NCBI RefSeq assembly: GCF_002002725.1
Contig: NZ_MUNW01000061.1
Coordinates: 62,001-126,000, forward strand
DNA from: Sinorhizobium sp. A49
GTDB lineage: Bacteria; Pseudomonadota; Alphaproteobacteria; Rhizobiales; Rhizobiaceae
Direction of reading: 5' to 3'
Length of the DNA: 64,000 nucleotides
Below, one piece after another: positions 44,305 to 54,417 of this stretch (positions are counted from its first letter, which is position 1; the number at the start of each line of letters is the position of its first letter). The translations under genes and the position numbers were made by a program. The notes under the pieces were generated by a model. It was given only the letters and a program-made list of their open reading frames with translations. It did no database searches and was not told the DNA's origin.

Positions 44305-45615
44305 ATGAATTTGAGAACTTTCCTGCTGGGCACGTGCTCGGCAGTCGCACTGGCAGGTCTGGCCCAAGCAGAAACGCTGACCATTGCGACCGTGAACAAC
44401 GGCGACATGATCCGGATGCAGAAGCTGACGGATGATTTCACGTCCAAGAATCCGGACATTACGCTCGAGTGGGTAACGCTTGAGGAAAACGTGCTGCGCC
44501 AGCGCGTGACGACGGATATTGCCACCAAGGGCGGCCAGTACGACATCATGACCATCGGCACCTATGAAGTGCCGATCTGGGCCAAGCAGGGCTGGTTGCT
44601 GCCGCTCGACAATCTCGGCGCCGACTACGACGTCGACGACCTCCTGCCGGCGATCCGTTCGGGTCTGACCATCGACGACAAGCTCTATGCCGCACCGTTT
44701 TATGGCGAAAGCTCGATGGTGATGTACCGCAAGGACCTGTTCGAGAAGGCTGGGCTGACGATGCCCGACGCGCCGACCTGGGACTTCATCGCCGAGGCGG
44801 CCCGCAAGATCACCGACAAGAACAACGAAGTCTACGGCATCTGCCTGCGCGGCAAGGCGGGCTGGGGCGAGAACATGGCTTTCCTGACCGCGACCGCGAA
44901 CGCCTTCGGCGCCCGCTGGTTCGACGAGAACTGGAAGCCGCAGTTCGACCAGCCGGAATGGAAGAATGCGCTCGACTTCTACGTCAAGTTGATGAACGAC
45001 GCCGGACCGCCCGGGGCATCCTCGAACGGCTTCAACGAAAACCTGTCACTGTTCCAGACCGGCAAGTGCGGCATGTGGATCGATGCGACGGTTGCGGCCT
45101 CATTCGTCACCAACCCGAAGGAATCGACGGTGGCCGACAAGGTGGGCTTTGCACTTGCGCCTGACACGGGGCTTGGCAAACGCGGCAACTGGCTCTGGGC
45201 CTGGAACCTCGCCATCCCCGCCGGTTCGCAAAAGGTGGCCGCGGCCGAGAAGTTCATCGCCTGGGCAACCGGCAAGGATTATCTGAAGCTTGTGGCAGAC
45301 AAGGAAGGCTGGGCCAACGTTCCTCCGGGCACGCGCACCTCGCTCTACGCTAACCCCGAATACCAGAAGGCAGCGCCGTTTGCGAAGATGACGCTCGACT
45401 CGATCAATGCCGCCGATCCGAAGAACCCCGCCGTCAAGCCGGTGCCCTATGTCGGCGTGCAGTTCGTGGCGATCCCTGAATTCCAGGGTCTCGGCACGGC
45501 GGTGGGCCAGCAGTTCTCGGCCGCCCTTGCCGGCCAGATGAGCGTCGATGATGCGCTTGCCAGCGCCCAGAAGCTGACCGAACGCGAAATGACCAAGGCC
45601 GGGTACATCAAATAA
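44305..45615 (+). CDS. smoE: Sorbitol/mannitol ABC transporter substrate-binding protein SmoE
   Basis: Periplasmic binding protein of 436 aa (type 1 carbohydrate family) with signal peptide MNLRTFLLGTCSAVALAGLAQA. The mature part has ETLTIATVNNGDMIRMQKL and typical solute-binding segments (YDIMTIGTYEVPIWAKQGWL, APFYGESSMVMYRKDLFE). It heads an operon smoEFGK-smoS-mtlK. Polyols such as sorbitol, mannitol and arabitol are the expected ligands from the neighbouring dehydrogenases and rhizobial precedent. Confidence 0.93.
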   Translation: MNLRTFLLGTCSAVALAGLAQAETLTIATVNNGDMIRMQKLTDDFTSKNPDITLEWVTLEENVLRQRVTTDIATKGGQYDIMTIGTYEVPIWAKQGWLLPLDNLGADYDVDDLLPAIRSGLTIDDKLYAAPFYGESSMVMYRKDLFEKAGLTMPDAPTWDFIAEAARKITDKNNEVYGICLRGKAGWGENMAFLTATANAFGARWFDENWKPQFDQPEWKNALDFYVKLMNDAGPPGASSNGFNENLSLFQTGKCGMWIDATVAASFVTNPKESTVADKVGFALAPDTGLGKRGNWLWAWNLAIPAGSQKVAAAEKFIAWATGKDYLKLVADKEGWANVPPGTRTSLYANPEYQKAAPFAKMTLDSINAADPKNPAVKPVPYVGVQFVAIPEFQGLGTAVGQQFSAALAGQMSVDDALASAQKLTEREMTKAGYIK

Positions 45616-45628
45616 GGCTCCCAAGGGC

Positions 45629-45662
45629 CCGGGGTGCCGGCCGCAAATGGCTGGCGCCCCGG
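45629..45662 (+). other. Strong hairpin between smoE and smoF
   Basis: CCGGGGTGCCGGCC faces GGCTGGCGCCCCGG around a 6-base loop, with two mismatches, 14 bases after the smoE stop and without a T-run. Such hairpins after binding-protein genes usually protect the upstream mRNA and allow higher expression of the binding protein than of the permeases (established for maltose and similar operons; applied here by inference). Confidence 0.6.
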
Positions 45663-45758
45663 TAATTCCCGGAGGCAGCCACAGGGCTCGCGCGGAAAAA
45701 CGCGCCGGCCCGGCCTGATCTCGAAACAGCGTTGAATTCCGTCATTTGGGGGGACGCC

Positions 45759-46631
45759 ATGGCGACCTTGCACACCCGCTCCGCCGCGCGTCTGATGATC
45801 GCGCCCTCGGTGCTTCTGCTTCTGGCCTGGATGATCGTTCCGCTGGCCATGACAATCTATTTCTCGTTCCTGCGCTACAATCTCCTGATGCCGGGAATGG
45901 AAGAGTTCGCGGGCTTCTCGAACTACAAGTACTTCCTCACCGATCCCGCCTTCTTCCAGGCGCTCTTCAACACCCTCGCCATCGTGCTTGGCGTGCTGTT
46001 CATCACTGTCGTCGGCGGCATCGCGCTGGCGCTTCTCCTGGACCAGCCGATGTTCGGGCAGGGGATCGTACGCATCCTCGTGATCGCACCGTTCCTGATC
46101 ATGCCGACGGTCGCGGCCCTTGTGTGGAAGAACATGTTCATGAACCCGGTCAACGGGTTGTTCGCCTGGCTGGCCAAGCTCTTCGGGCTCCAGCCCTTCG
46201 ACTTTCTCGCGAATGCGCCGCTGATGTCGGTGATCCTCATCGTCGCCTGGCAATGGCTGCCCTTTGCGACGCTGATCCTTCTGACGGCGCTGCAATCGCT
46301 CGATGAAGAGCAGAAGGAAGCGGCCCAGATGGACGGCGCCAGCGCCTGGAGCCGTTTCATCTACCTCGTGCTGCCGCATCTCTCCCGCGCCATCACCGTG
46401 GTCATCCTGATCCAGACGATCTTCCTGCTCTCGGTCTTTGCGGAAATCCTGGTGACGACCAATGGCGGTCCCGGCACGCAAAGCACCAACCTGACCTTCC
46501 TCGTCTATGCGCAAGCTTTGCTGCAGTTCGACGTGGGCGGCGCATCCGCCGGCGGCATCATCGCCGTCATACTCGCCAACATCGTCGCATTCTTCCTGAT
46601 GCGCATGATCGGCAAGACGCTGGAGGCTTGA
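45759..46631 (+). CDS. smoF: Polyol ABC transporter permease SmoF
   Basis: MalF-type permease of 290 aa with six hydrophobic segments and the EAA loop [21 protein letters not shown]. The ATG at 45759 has GGGGGA upstream and gives the usual length; nine further codons open upstream (45732) lack an RBS. Pairs with SmoG. ATGA-like proximity: its stop lies 5 bases before the smoG start. Confidence 0.92.
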   Translation: MATLHTRSAARLMIAPSVLLLLAWMIVPLAMTIYFSFLRYNLLMPGMEEFAGFSNYKYFLTDPAFFQALFNTLAIVLGVLFITVVGGIALALLLDQPMFGQGIVRILVIAPFLIMPTVAALVWKNMFMNPVNGLFAWLAKLFGLQPFDFLANAPLMSVILIVAWQWLPFATLILLTALQSLDEEQKEAAQMDGASAWSRFIYLVLPHLSRAITVVILIQTIFLLSVFAEILVTTNGGPGTQSTNLTFLVYAQALLQFDVGGASAGGIIAVILANIVAFFLMRMIGKTLEA

Positions 46632-46636
46632 TACCC

Positions 46637-47467
46637 ATGGCACGCAATGTCTCCACCCAAAGAAAGATCGTCGTGACCGTCGTCGCCTGGACGATCGGCA
46701 TCCTGATCTTCTTTCCGATCCTCTGGACGTTCCTGACGAGCTTCAAGACCGAGGCCGAGGCGATCGCCTCGCCGCCGTCGCTGTTCTTCTTCGACTGGAC
46801 GACGGAGAATTATCACGAGGTGCAGAGCCGATCGAACTACTTGCTGCACTTCATGAACTCGGTCGTCATCTCCTTCGGCTCGACGCTGATCGGCCTGATC
46901 ATCGCCATCCCGTCCGCCTGGGCTATGGCGTTCTCGCCGACCAAGCGCACCAAGGACGTGTTGATGTGGATGCTCTCCACCAAGATGATGCCGTCGGTTG
47001 GCGTGCTCGTGCCGATGTACCTGCTGTTCCGCAATACCGGGCTGCTCGATACCCGCACCGGTCTCGTCATCGTGCTGACACTGATCAACCTGCCGATCAT
47101 CATCTGGATGCTCTACACCTACTTCAAGGAGATCCCCGGCGAGATCCTCGAGGCGGCCCGCATGGACGGCGCGTCGCTGTCCAAGGAGATCATCTACGTG
47201 CTGACGCCGATGGCGATCCCCGGCATCGCCTCGACGCTTCTGCTCAACATCATCCTTGCCTGGAACGAGGCGTTCTGGACGCTGAACCTGAGTGCCGCGA
47301 AGGCGGCGCCGCTGACGGCCTTCATCGCTTCCTATTCGAGCCCCGAGGGCCTGTTCTACGCCAAGCTTTCGGCGGCTTCGACCATGGCGATCGCCCCCAT
47401 CCTCATACTCGGCTGGTTCTCGCAGAAGCAGCTCGTGCGCGGCCTCACCTTCGGCGCGGTCAAATAA
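46637..47467 (+). CDS. smoG: Polyol ABC transporter permease SmoG
   Basis: MalG-type permease of 276 aa with six helices and the EAA loop [22 protein letters not shown]. The start is ATG 46637 with TGGAGG ten bases upstream. A TTG at 46628 within the smoF stop region would add three residues but has no RBS spacing. C-terminal [13 protein letters not shown] is typical for MalG-like proteins. Confidence 0.92.
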   Translation: MARNVSTQRKIVVTVVAWTIGILIFFPILWTFLTSFKTEAEAIASPPSLFFFDWTTENYHEVQSRSNYLLHFMNSVVISFGSTLIGLIIAIPSAWAMAFSPTKRTKDVLMWMLSTKMMPSVGVLVPMYLLFRNTGLLDTRTGLVIVLTLINLPIIIWMLYTYFKEIPGEILEAARMDGASLSKEIIYVLTPMAIPGIASTLLLNIILAWNEAFWTLNLSAAKAAPLTAFIASYSSPEGLFYAKLSAASTMAIAPILILGWFSQKQLVRGLTFGAVK

Positions 47468-47478
47468 GGGATACGACA

Positions 47479-48476
<998 letters not shown>

Positions 48477-48480
<4 letters not shown>

Positions 48481-49250
48481 AACGTCTTCACGGAAAAAGC
48501 GCGCTGATCACCGGATCTGCGCGCGGTATCGGTCGCGCTTTTGCCGAAGCCTATGTGCGCGAAGGCGCCAGGGTGGCGATTGCCGACATCAATATGGCGC
48601 GGGCGCGCGAGACCGCTTCGGAAATCGGACCGAGCGCCTATGCGGTTGAAATGGATGTGACGCAGCAGGGCTCGATCGACGCGGCGATAGCATCGGTCGT
48701 TACCGAGGCCGGCGGTCTCGACATCCTCGTCAACAATGCAGCACTCTTCGATCTTGCGCCGATCGTGGAAATCACCCGCGAAAGTTATGACCGGCTGTTT
48801 TCGATCAATGTCTCGGGAACGCTGTTCACGATGCAGGCGGCCGCCAGGCAGATGATCGCCCAGGGCAGGGGCGGCAAGATCATCAACATGGCAAGCCAGG
48901 CGGGTCGGCGCGGCGAAGCACTGGTCGCCGTTTACTGCGCCACCAAGGCCGCGGTTATCAGCCTGACCCAGTCGGCCGGGCTCGACCTGATCAAGCACCG
49001 CATCAACGTCAACGCCATCGCCCCCGGCGTGGTCGACGGCGAACACTGGGACGGCGTCGATGCACTGTTTGCCAAATACGAGAACCGCCCGCGCGGCGAG
49101 AAGAAGCGGCTCGTGGGAGCGGAAGTGCCCTACGGGCGCATCGGAACGGCCGAGGATCTCACAGGCATGGCGATCTTCCTCGCATCGGCCGAGAGCGACT
49201 ACGTCGTTTCGCAGACCTACAACGTCGATGGCGGCAATTGGATGAGCTGA
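48477..49250 (+). CDS. smoS: Sorbitol dehydrogenase SmoS (short-chain dehydrogenase)
   Basis: SDR enzyme of 257 aa that oxidises sorbitol to fructose (and galactitol-type polyols in relatives). The cofactor motif is [20 protein letters not shown], then NNAA, catalytic Ser in INMASQAG and the YxxxK pair in [11 protein letters not shown]. The ATGA overlap with smoK indicates translational coupling. The C-terminus [13 protein letters not shown] is typical. Confidence 0.93.
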
Positions 49251-49290
49251 GGCCCGTCTTTCCGACGGTGCCTCGATAAGGAACGGGACC

Positions 49291-50775
49291 ATGACGACCA
49301 AACTCTCTCTTGCTGCGCTCGATGCGGTCAAGGCCAAGGCCGGCGTGCCGAGCTACGATCGTGCCGATCTGAAAGCCGGCATCATGCATTTCGGTGTCGG
49401 CAATTTTCACCGTGCCCATCAGGCCGTCTATCTCGACGATCTCTTCAATGCGGGACACGACCATGACTGGGCGATCGTCGGCGCCGGTGTCCTGCCGTCC
49501 GACGAACTGATGCGGGCGAAGCTTGCGGCGCAGGATTTCCTGACGACGGTGGTCGAGCAGGACAACAACCGCACCGGCGCGCATGTGACCGGCGCGATGA
49601 TCGATTATTTGAAACCGGGTGACGTCGCAGGCATCGTCGACCGGCTCGCCGATCCCGCAATCCGCATCGTTTCGCTGACGATTACCGAGGGCGGCTACTT
49701 CATCGATCCGGCCTCCGGCGTCTTCAACCCGACGCATCCCGCCATCGTCGACGATGCCCAGAACCCGGCTTCGCCGAAGACCGTCTTCGGCCTTGTTGTC
49801 GCGGGCCTGAAAGCGCGCCGCGACAGGCACATCCCGCCGTTCACCGTCATGTCCTGCGACAACATTCCGGGTAATGGCGAAGTAACCCATGCGGCGGTCT
49901 CGGGCCTCGCACGGCTCTTCGATCCTGACTTCGCAGACTGGATCGATGCAAATGTCGCCTTTCCGAACGGCATGGTGGATCGCATCACGCCGGCCACCGG
50001 CGCACGCGAAATCGGCATAGTGGCGACCGATTACGAGATCGAGGACGCGTGGCCTGTGTTCTGCGAAGAGTTCAAGCAATGGGTGCTGGAGGATCATTTT
50101 CCGCAAGGGCGTCCGGCGCTCGAAAAGGTCGGGGTGCAATTCGTGCCCGACGTCGCGCCCTATGAGCACATGAAGATCCGCATTCTCAACGGCGGCCACG
50201 CGGCAATCGCCTATCCGGCCGCCCTGCTCGACATCCATTTCGTCCACGAGGCGATGGAGGAGCCGTTGATCCGCGCCTTCCTCGCCAAGCTCGAACATGA
50301 CGAGATCATTCCGGTCATTCCGCCGGTGCCGAACACCGATCTTGGCGATTACTACAAGCTGATCGAGACCCGCTTTTCCAATCCGAAGATCGGCGACACG
50401 ATCCCGCGGCTGGCGCAGGACGGGTCCAACCGGCAACCGAAATTCATCCTGCCGTCGACCGCCGACCGGTTGGCACGCGGCGAAGATGTCGTCGGGCTGG
50501 CGCTGGTCTCGGCACTCTGGTGCCGCTACTTCGCCGGTGTATCGGACAGCGGCAAGGAGATCGTCTTCAACGACCAGAACGCCGACCGGCTTCAGGCGGC
50601 GGCCCGTGCAGCCAAAGACGATCCCATGGCCTTTCTGGCGCTGTCGGACATTTTCGGCGAGGTTGCGCAATCCGATCTTTTCCGCAAGCGCTTCGCCCAA
50701 GCATTGAAAACCCTTTGGGAAAAGGGTACGCGCGCTACGCTCCAGCTTTATCTGGATGGCAAGCTTACTGCATAA
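49291..50775 (+). CDS. mtlK: Mannitol 2-dehydrogenase (long-chain polyol dehydrogenase)
   Basis: A 494-aa zinc-independent polyol-specific dehydrogenase that oxidises mannitol to fructose and arabitol to xylulose. Family segments include IMHFGVGNFHRAHQAVYLDDL (NAD-binding start), the catalytic-lysine region around KIRILNGGHAAIAYPA and FILPSTADRL. GATAAGGAACG lies before the ATG. It follows smoS after 40 bases and completes the core smoEFGKS-mtlK set. Confidence 0.94.
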   Translation: MTTKLSLAALDAVKAKAGVPSYDRADLKAGIMHFGVGNFHRAHQAVYLDDLFNAGHDHDWAIVGAGVLPSDELMRAKLAAQDFLTTVVEQDNNRTGAHVTGAMIDYLKPGDVAGIVDRLADPAIRIVSLTITEGGYFIDPASGVFNPTHPAIVDDAQNPASPKTVFGLVVAGLKARRDRHIPPFTVMSCDNIPGNGEVTHAAVSGLARLFDPDFADWIDANVAFPNGMVDRITPATGAREIGIVATDYEIEDAWPVFCEEFKQWVLEDHFPQGRPALEKVGVQFVPDVAPYEHMKIRILNGGHAAIAYPAALLDIHFVHEAMEEPLIRAFLAKLEHDEIIPVIPPVPNTDLGDYYKLIETRFSNPKIGDTIPRLAQDGSNRQPKFILPSTADRLARGEDVVGLALVSALWCRYFAGVSDSGKEIVFNDQNADRLQAAARAAKDDPMAFLALSDIFGEVAQSDLFRKRFAQALKTLWEKGTRATLQLYLDGKLTA

Positions 50776-50793
50776 TTCCTTGGGGGCCGCGCC

Positions 50794-50872
50794 GATCCAA
50801 GGATGAAATCATGCAGCAACTCAAAGCGTTACAGCGACCTTGACGCGTCGCGGAAGACGCGCGGCGCTGTAA
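50794..50872 (+). repeat. Rhizobial palindromic repeat, copy 1 (between mtlK and HAD gene)
   Basis: A lead GATCCAAGGATGAAATCATG-CAGCA is followed by a long hairpin. Outer arms are TTACAGCG (50829-50836) and CGCTGTAA (50865-50872); inner arms are CGCGTC (50844-50849) and GACGCG (50856-50861). From memory, such ATCATGCAGCA-hairpin elements recur across rhizobial genomes in intergenic regions. Structure is read directly; family membership is recalled. Confidence 0.65.
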
Positions 50873-50885
50873 GGAGTAGGCTATC

Positions 50886-51569
50886 ATGGGGGATGAAGCG
50901 TCCAAGCTAGTGATCTTCGATTGCGATGGCGTGCTGGTCGACAGCGAACCGATATCGCTCGAAGTCCTGGTCGATGTGCTCTCGTCCGCCGGCGTATCGA
51001 TGACGACGGAGGAGGCGACCGAACGGTTTCTCGGCCGCAGCCTCAAGAGCATGTCCGCCATCCTCCACGACGAGTACGACCTGGCGACCGACGACGCCTT
51101 TCTCGATGACATGCGCACGCGGCTCTACCAGCGGTTCCGCTCCGAGCTGCAGCCGATCGCCGGCATCCGCCGGGCGGTCGAAGAGCTTGGCGTTGCCTGT
51201 TGCGTCGCATCGTCCAGCCAGCCGGAACGCATCCGGCTATCGCTGACCGTCACCGGTCTGATCGATCTTTTCGAGCCGAACATCTTCTCTGCGACGATGG
51301 TCAAGCATGGCAAGCCTGCGCCCGACCTGTTTCTGCTGGCGAGCCGGGAGATGGGCTATGCGCCCGAGGACTGTATCGTCGTCGAGGACAGTCCGGCCGG
51401 TATCGAGGCGGCACATGCCGCCGGCATGCGCGCATTTGCCTTCGCCGGGGGGGGGCATGCGCGCAGCGATCGTCATCGACAGACGCTGGCCGAACTCAGC
51501 CCAGACGTGCTGTTTGACGACATGGGCGAATTGTTACAGTTTGTCCGCCAATACGGCATGGCTCCTTAA
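50886..51569 (+). CDS. HAD-superfamily phosphatase of the polyol operon
   Basis: A 227-aa subfamily IA HAD hydrolase. Motif I is VIFDCDGVLVDSEP (nucleophile and acid Asp), then CCVASSSQPERI (motif II Ser), MVKHGKPAPDLFLLA (Lys) and EDCIVVEDSPAGIEAA (acidic motif IV). Similar to beta-phosphoglucomutase/phosphoglycolate-phosphatase-like proteins. It probably dephosphorylates a sugar phosphate arising from polyol metabolism. A run of nine G (51447-51455) inside the C-terminal FAGGGHARSD segment is a possible slippage or sequencing-error site, though the frame reads through. Confidence 0.85.
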   Translation: MGDEASKLVIFDCDGVLVDSEPISLEVLVDVLSSAGVSMTTEEATERFLGRSLKSMSAILHDEYDLATDDAFLDDMRTRLYQRFRSELQPIAGIRRAVEELGVACCVASSSQPERIRLSLTVTGLIDLFEPNIFSATMVKHGKPAPDLFLLASREMGYAPEDCIVVEDSPAGIEAAHAAGMRAFAFAGGGHARSDRHRQTLAELSPDVLFDDMGELLQFVRQYGMAP

Positions 51570-51578
51570 GTCGAACCC

Positions 51579-51657
51579 GATCTAAGGATAACAATTATGC
51601 AGCAGTTTCAGGATTTTACTGCGAGCTTTGCACGTCAGGGATGGTGCGCAAAGCTCG
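51579..51657 (+). repeat. Rhizobial palindromic repeat, copy 2, diverged (between HAD and FGGY kinase genes)
   Basis: The lead GATCTAAGGATAACAATTATG plus CAGCA corresponds to that of copy 1, but the hairpin is different: CGAGCTTTGC (51622-51631) pairs perfectly with GCAAAGCTCG (51648-51657). It overlaps the region just before the kinase RBS. Confidence 0.55.
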
Positions 51658-51684
51658 AGGTAACGGGGACGGGGACCTCCATTG

Positions 51685-53268
51685 ATGCGTGAATTCGTCG
51701 TTGCGGTCGATGTCGGTACCGGCAGTGCCCGCGCCGGTATCTTCGACCGGACCGGCAGGCTGCTGGCGCGTGCCGACCTGCCGATCGCCATGAACCGGCC
51801 GGAGGAAAATCATGCCGAACATGATTCGGACGATATCTGGAGAGCCGTCTGCGGCTCGGTGAAGACTGCCAGGGAAAAGGCTGGCATCGCGGCAGAGGAT
51901 ATCGCTGCCATCGGTTTCGACGCGACGTGCTCGCTCGTCGTTCGCGACCGGGACGGTGCGCCGCTTTCCGTCAATCGGAAGGGCGAGGCGCGCTGGGACA
52001 CGATCGTCTGGCTGGATCACCGGGCGCTCAAGGAAGCGGATTTCTGCACGGCAACCAAACACCCGGTTCTTGACTTCTCCGGTCGCGTCATGTCGCCGGA
52101 GATGGAGATGCCGAAGCTGATGTGGCTGAAGCGGAACCTGCCGGCACGGTGGGAAAAGGCGGGCTATTTCTTCGATCTCGCCGACTACCTCTCCTGGAAG
52201 GCGACCGGCAGTGCGGCGCGCTCGCGCTGCACTCTGACGGCGAAGTGGAACTATCTCGCCCATGAGAAGCGTGGCTGGCAGGCGGATTATCTCGAGCGGA
52301 TCGGCCTTGAGGATCTGCTGACGCGGGGCGGGTTGCCGCAGGAAACGCTGCAGCTCGAAAGCTCGGTGGGCAGCTTGTCGGCGCAGGCTGCAGCAGACCT
52401 CGGCCTTGATACCGATTGTCAGGTGGCGCCCGGATTGATCGATGCCTATGCGGGTGCGCTCGGCGTGCTCGGAGGCTTTGCCGGGGAACCGGAAAAGCTC
52501 GAGCGGCAACTGGCGCTGATCGCTGGCACCTCGAGTTGCATCGTTTCCTTCTCCAGGGAGATGAAGCCGGGCTTCGGCATGTGGGGACCCTATTTCGAAG
52601 CGGTGCTACCCGGTGCCTGGCTGATCGAGGCGGGCCAGTCGGCAACCGGCGCGCTGCTTGATCACATCGTGCGTATCCATGGCGGCGGCCTGGAGCCTTC
52701 GACCGAGACGCACGGACGGATCATTGCGCGTGTGCAGGAACTGCGCGCCCTTCACGGGGCGCAGTTTGCCGAGCGGCTGCATGTTCTGCCCGATTTTCAC
52801 GGCAATCGTTCGCCGCTTGCCGACCCGCACGGGCTCGGGGTCATCAGCGGCCTGCCGTTCGATTCGTCGTTCGATGCGCTGTGCCGGCTCTATTGGCGCA
52901 CCTGCGTCGCGATCGCGCTCGGCATCCGCCATATCCTCGAGACGATGCGTGAGGTCGGCTACGAGCTCGATACACTGCACGTCACCGGCGGTCACGTGCG
53001 CAATGCGCTGCTGATGGAGCTTTACTGCGATGTCACGGGGTGCCGGGTCGTGGCTCCGGACGCGCCCGATGCAGTGCTTCTCGGAACCGCGATGGCGGCA
53101 GCCGTTGCGGGCCAGGTCCATACCGACCTTGCTGCGGCCGGCGATGCCATGTCGTCCGGCGGGCGCGAGCGACTGCCGAACCCTGAAACGCGCGCGATCT
53201 ATGATCGCGACTACCGCCGCTTCCTCGCGCTCTACCGCCATCGCGACGAGCTCGACGCGCTTCAATAA
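51685..53268 (+). CDS. FGGY-family pentulose kinase (D-ribulokinase-like)
   Basis: A 527-aa sugar kinase with the N-terminal phosphate loop VAVDVGTGSARAGIFDR, the segment IGFDATCSLVVRDRDG (shared with FGGY/D-ribulokinase proteins), LIAGTSSCIVSFSRE and C-terminal TGGHVRNALLMELYCDVTGC. These point to the 5-carbon ketose kinase branch. Xylulokinase would also fit metabolically (arabitol to xylulose via MtlK). ATG 51685 is used rather than the TTG three bases earlier; GGGGAC lies upstream. It ends the polyol operon. Confidence 0.82.
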   Translation: MREFVVAVDVGTGSARAGIFDRTGRLLARADLPIAMNRPEENHAEHDSDDIWRAVCGSVKTAREKAGIAAEDIAAIGFDATCSLVVRDRDGAPLSVNRKGEARWDTIVWLDHRALKEADFCTATKHPVLDFSGRVMSPEMEMPKLMWLKRNLPARWEKAGYFFDLADYLSWKATGSAARSRCTLTAKWNYLAHEKRGWQADYLERIGLEDLLTRGGLPQETLQLESSVGSLSAQAAADLGLDTDCQVAPGLIDAYAGALGVLGGFAGEPEKLERQLALIAGTSSCIVSFSREMKPGFGMWGPYFEAVLPGAWLIEAGQSATGALLDHIVRIHGGGLEPSTETHGRIIARVQELRALHGAQFAERLHVLPDFHGNRSPLADPHGLGVISGLPFDSSFDALCRLYWRTCVAIALGIRHILETMREVGYELDTLHVTGGHVRNALLMELYCDVTGCRVVAPDAPDAVLLGTAMAAAVAGQVHTDLAAAGDAMSSGGRERLPNPETRAIYDRDYRRFLALYRHRDELDALQ

Positions 53269-53388
53269 AAAAATGATCGGGAAACGCGAAAACCCGGAAC
53301 ATTTGTTTGCGTCACGCATTTTGTTTGCAGACCGGACGGTGGCGCGCATCGCCCCCAATGTGGCGCCGGAGGTAATCCGCCGGTTTAC

Positions 53389-53411
53389 AACTCACACTCC
53401 CCCTGTGAGTT
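53389..53411. repeat. Short perfect hairpin after the kinase gene
   Basis: AACTCACA and TGTGAGTT arms enclose a CTCCCCC loop, about 120 bases after the kinase stop and just ahead of the stronger terminator. No T-run follows. Function not clear. The stretch 53269-53388 shows nothing else recognisable. Confidence 0.5.
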
Positions 53412-53420
53412 GAACAATGT

Positions 53421-53456
53421 CAGCCAGTGCCTTCCCTCGGCACTGGCTGTTTTGTT
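53421..53456 (+). terminator. Rho-independent terminator of the polyol operon
   Basis: GCCAGTGCC pairs with GGCACTGGC around a TTCCCTC loop, then TGTTTTGTTT. It stands about 150 bases after the kinase stop and 96 bases from the convergent phyR stop. Confidence 0.88.
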
Positions 53457-53551
53457 TCCGGGCCGCGGTTGTGCTGATCAAGACAAGCGGTACTCAGACA
53501 AACGAAAGCCGGCGACCGTAGCCGCCGGCGGCTTGAATGGTGTTGCGGCGT

Positions 53552-54346
53552 TTAAGCGGCGGCTTTGGTCGACTCGTTGAAGAACAGCGCCTGGCTGATC
53601 AGCGCCTTCACCATGTCGGGGTTGAAAGGCTTCGTGACCAGGAAGGTCGGCTCGGGACGCTCGCCGGTCAACAGTCTCTCGGGGAAGGCGGTGATGAAGA
53701 TCACCGGGATGGCGCTGGTCTTGAGGATGTCGTTGACCGCGTCGATGCCCGAGCTGCCGTCGGCCAGCTGGATATCGGCAAGCACCATGCTTGGCCGGGT
53801 CTTCTTGTAAAGCGCGATTGCTTCGTCGCGGGTGCGGGCAATGCCGGTGACGCGGTGGCCAAGGCTCTCGACCATGTTTTCGATGTCGATGGCGATCAGC
53901 GGCTCGTCTTCGATGATCATGATATCGGTTGCAACCTGACGCGAGATTTCCTGCGAAGCGCGGTCGAGAAGCGAACCGATCTTGTCGTCGGTGACGTCAA
54001 GGATCTCGCTGGCTTCTTCGGGGCGAAAGCCCTCGACCGAGACGAGAAGGAACGCCTGGCGGGCAAGCGGCGATACGTTTGCCAGGTTGACCGAGGCGCG
54101 TTGCTCCCACGCAAAGGGCGAAATCGGTTCGGGGACCAGCACTGACGAGGAGCCGAAGAGCGACGTGTAAAGGCGGAACAGCGAGACGCGGTCGTTGCTG
54201 GCCTCCGGGAAAATGGAGGTGTCGGCAATCAGCGCTTCGAGCACGGCGGCCACATAGGCGTCGCCTGAAGTCTGCGAGCCGGTCAATGCGCGCGAGTAGC
54301 GGCGCAGATAGGGCAGCAGCGGCGCGATCCGTGTGGACAATGTCAT
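53552..54346 (-). CDS. phyR: General stress response regulator PhyR (anti-anti-sigma factor)
   Basis: A 264-aa response regulator with the unusual PhyR order. The N-terminal sigma-like domain (residues 1-135, with LTGSQTSGDAYVAAVLEALI and SPLARQAFLLVSVEGF) mimics EcfG. The C-terminal receiver has the acidic pocket around Glu146-Glu148, phospho-acceptor Asp191 (VLADIQLADG) and the conserved Lys in TKPF. When phosphorylated it binds NepR and frees EcfG. In S. meliloti the same protein is called RsiB1. The start is ATG 54346 with GAGGGAG upstream; an EcfG promoter lies 42 bases above it. The longer frame to 54823 crosses nepR and is rejected. Confidence 0.95.
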   Translation of the reverse strand: MTLSTRIAPLLPYLRRYSRALTGSQTSGDAYVAAVLEALIADTSIFPEASNDRVSLFRLYTSLFGSSSVLVPEPISPFAWEQRASVNLANVSPLARQAFLLVSVEGFRPEEASEILDVTDDKIGSLLDRASQEISRQVATDIMIIEDEPLIAIDIENMVESLGHRVTGIARTRDEAIALYKKTRPSMVLADIQLADGSSGIDAVNDILKTSAIPVIFITAFPERLLTGERPEPTFLVTKPFNPDMVKALISQALFFNESTKAAA

Positions 54347-54387
54347 GGGGAACTCCCTCGAGATATTATTTGCAGTGACGTCCCGAA

Positions 54388-54412
54388 AACGTTCCACGCA
54401 AAAAAAAGTTCC
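54388..54412 (-). promoter_or_regulatory. EcfG-type promoter of phyR
   Basis: On the minus strand GGAAC (54412-54408), 16 bases including an 8-T run, then CGTT (54391-54388). This is the exact general-stress promoter consensus GGAAC-N16/17-CGTT of alphaproteobacteria, placed about 42 bases upstream of the phyR start. Confidence 0.85.
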
Positions 54413-54417
54413 GGGAG

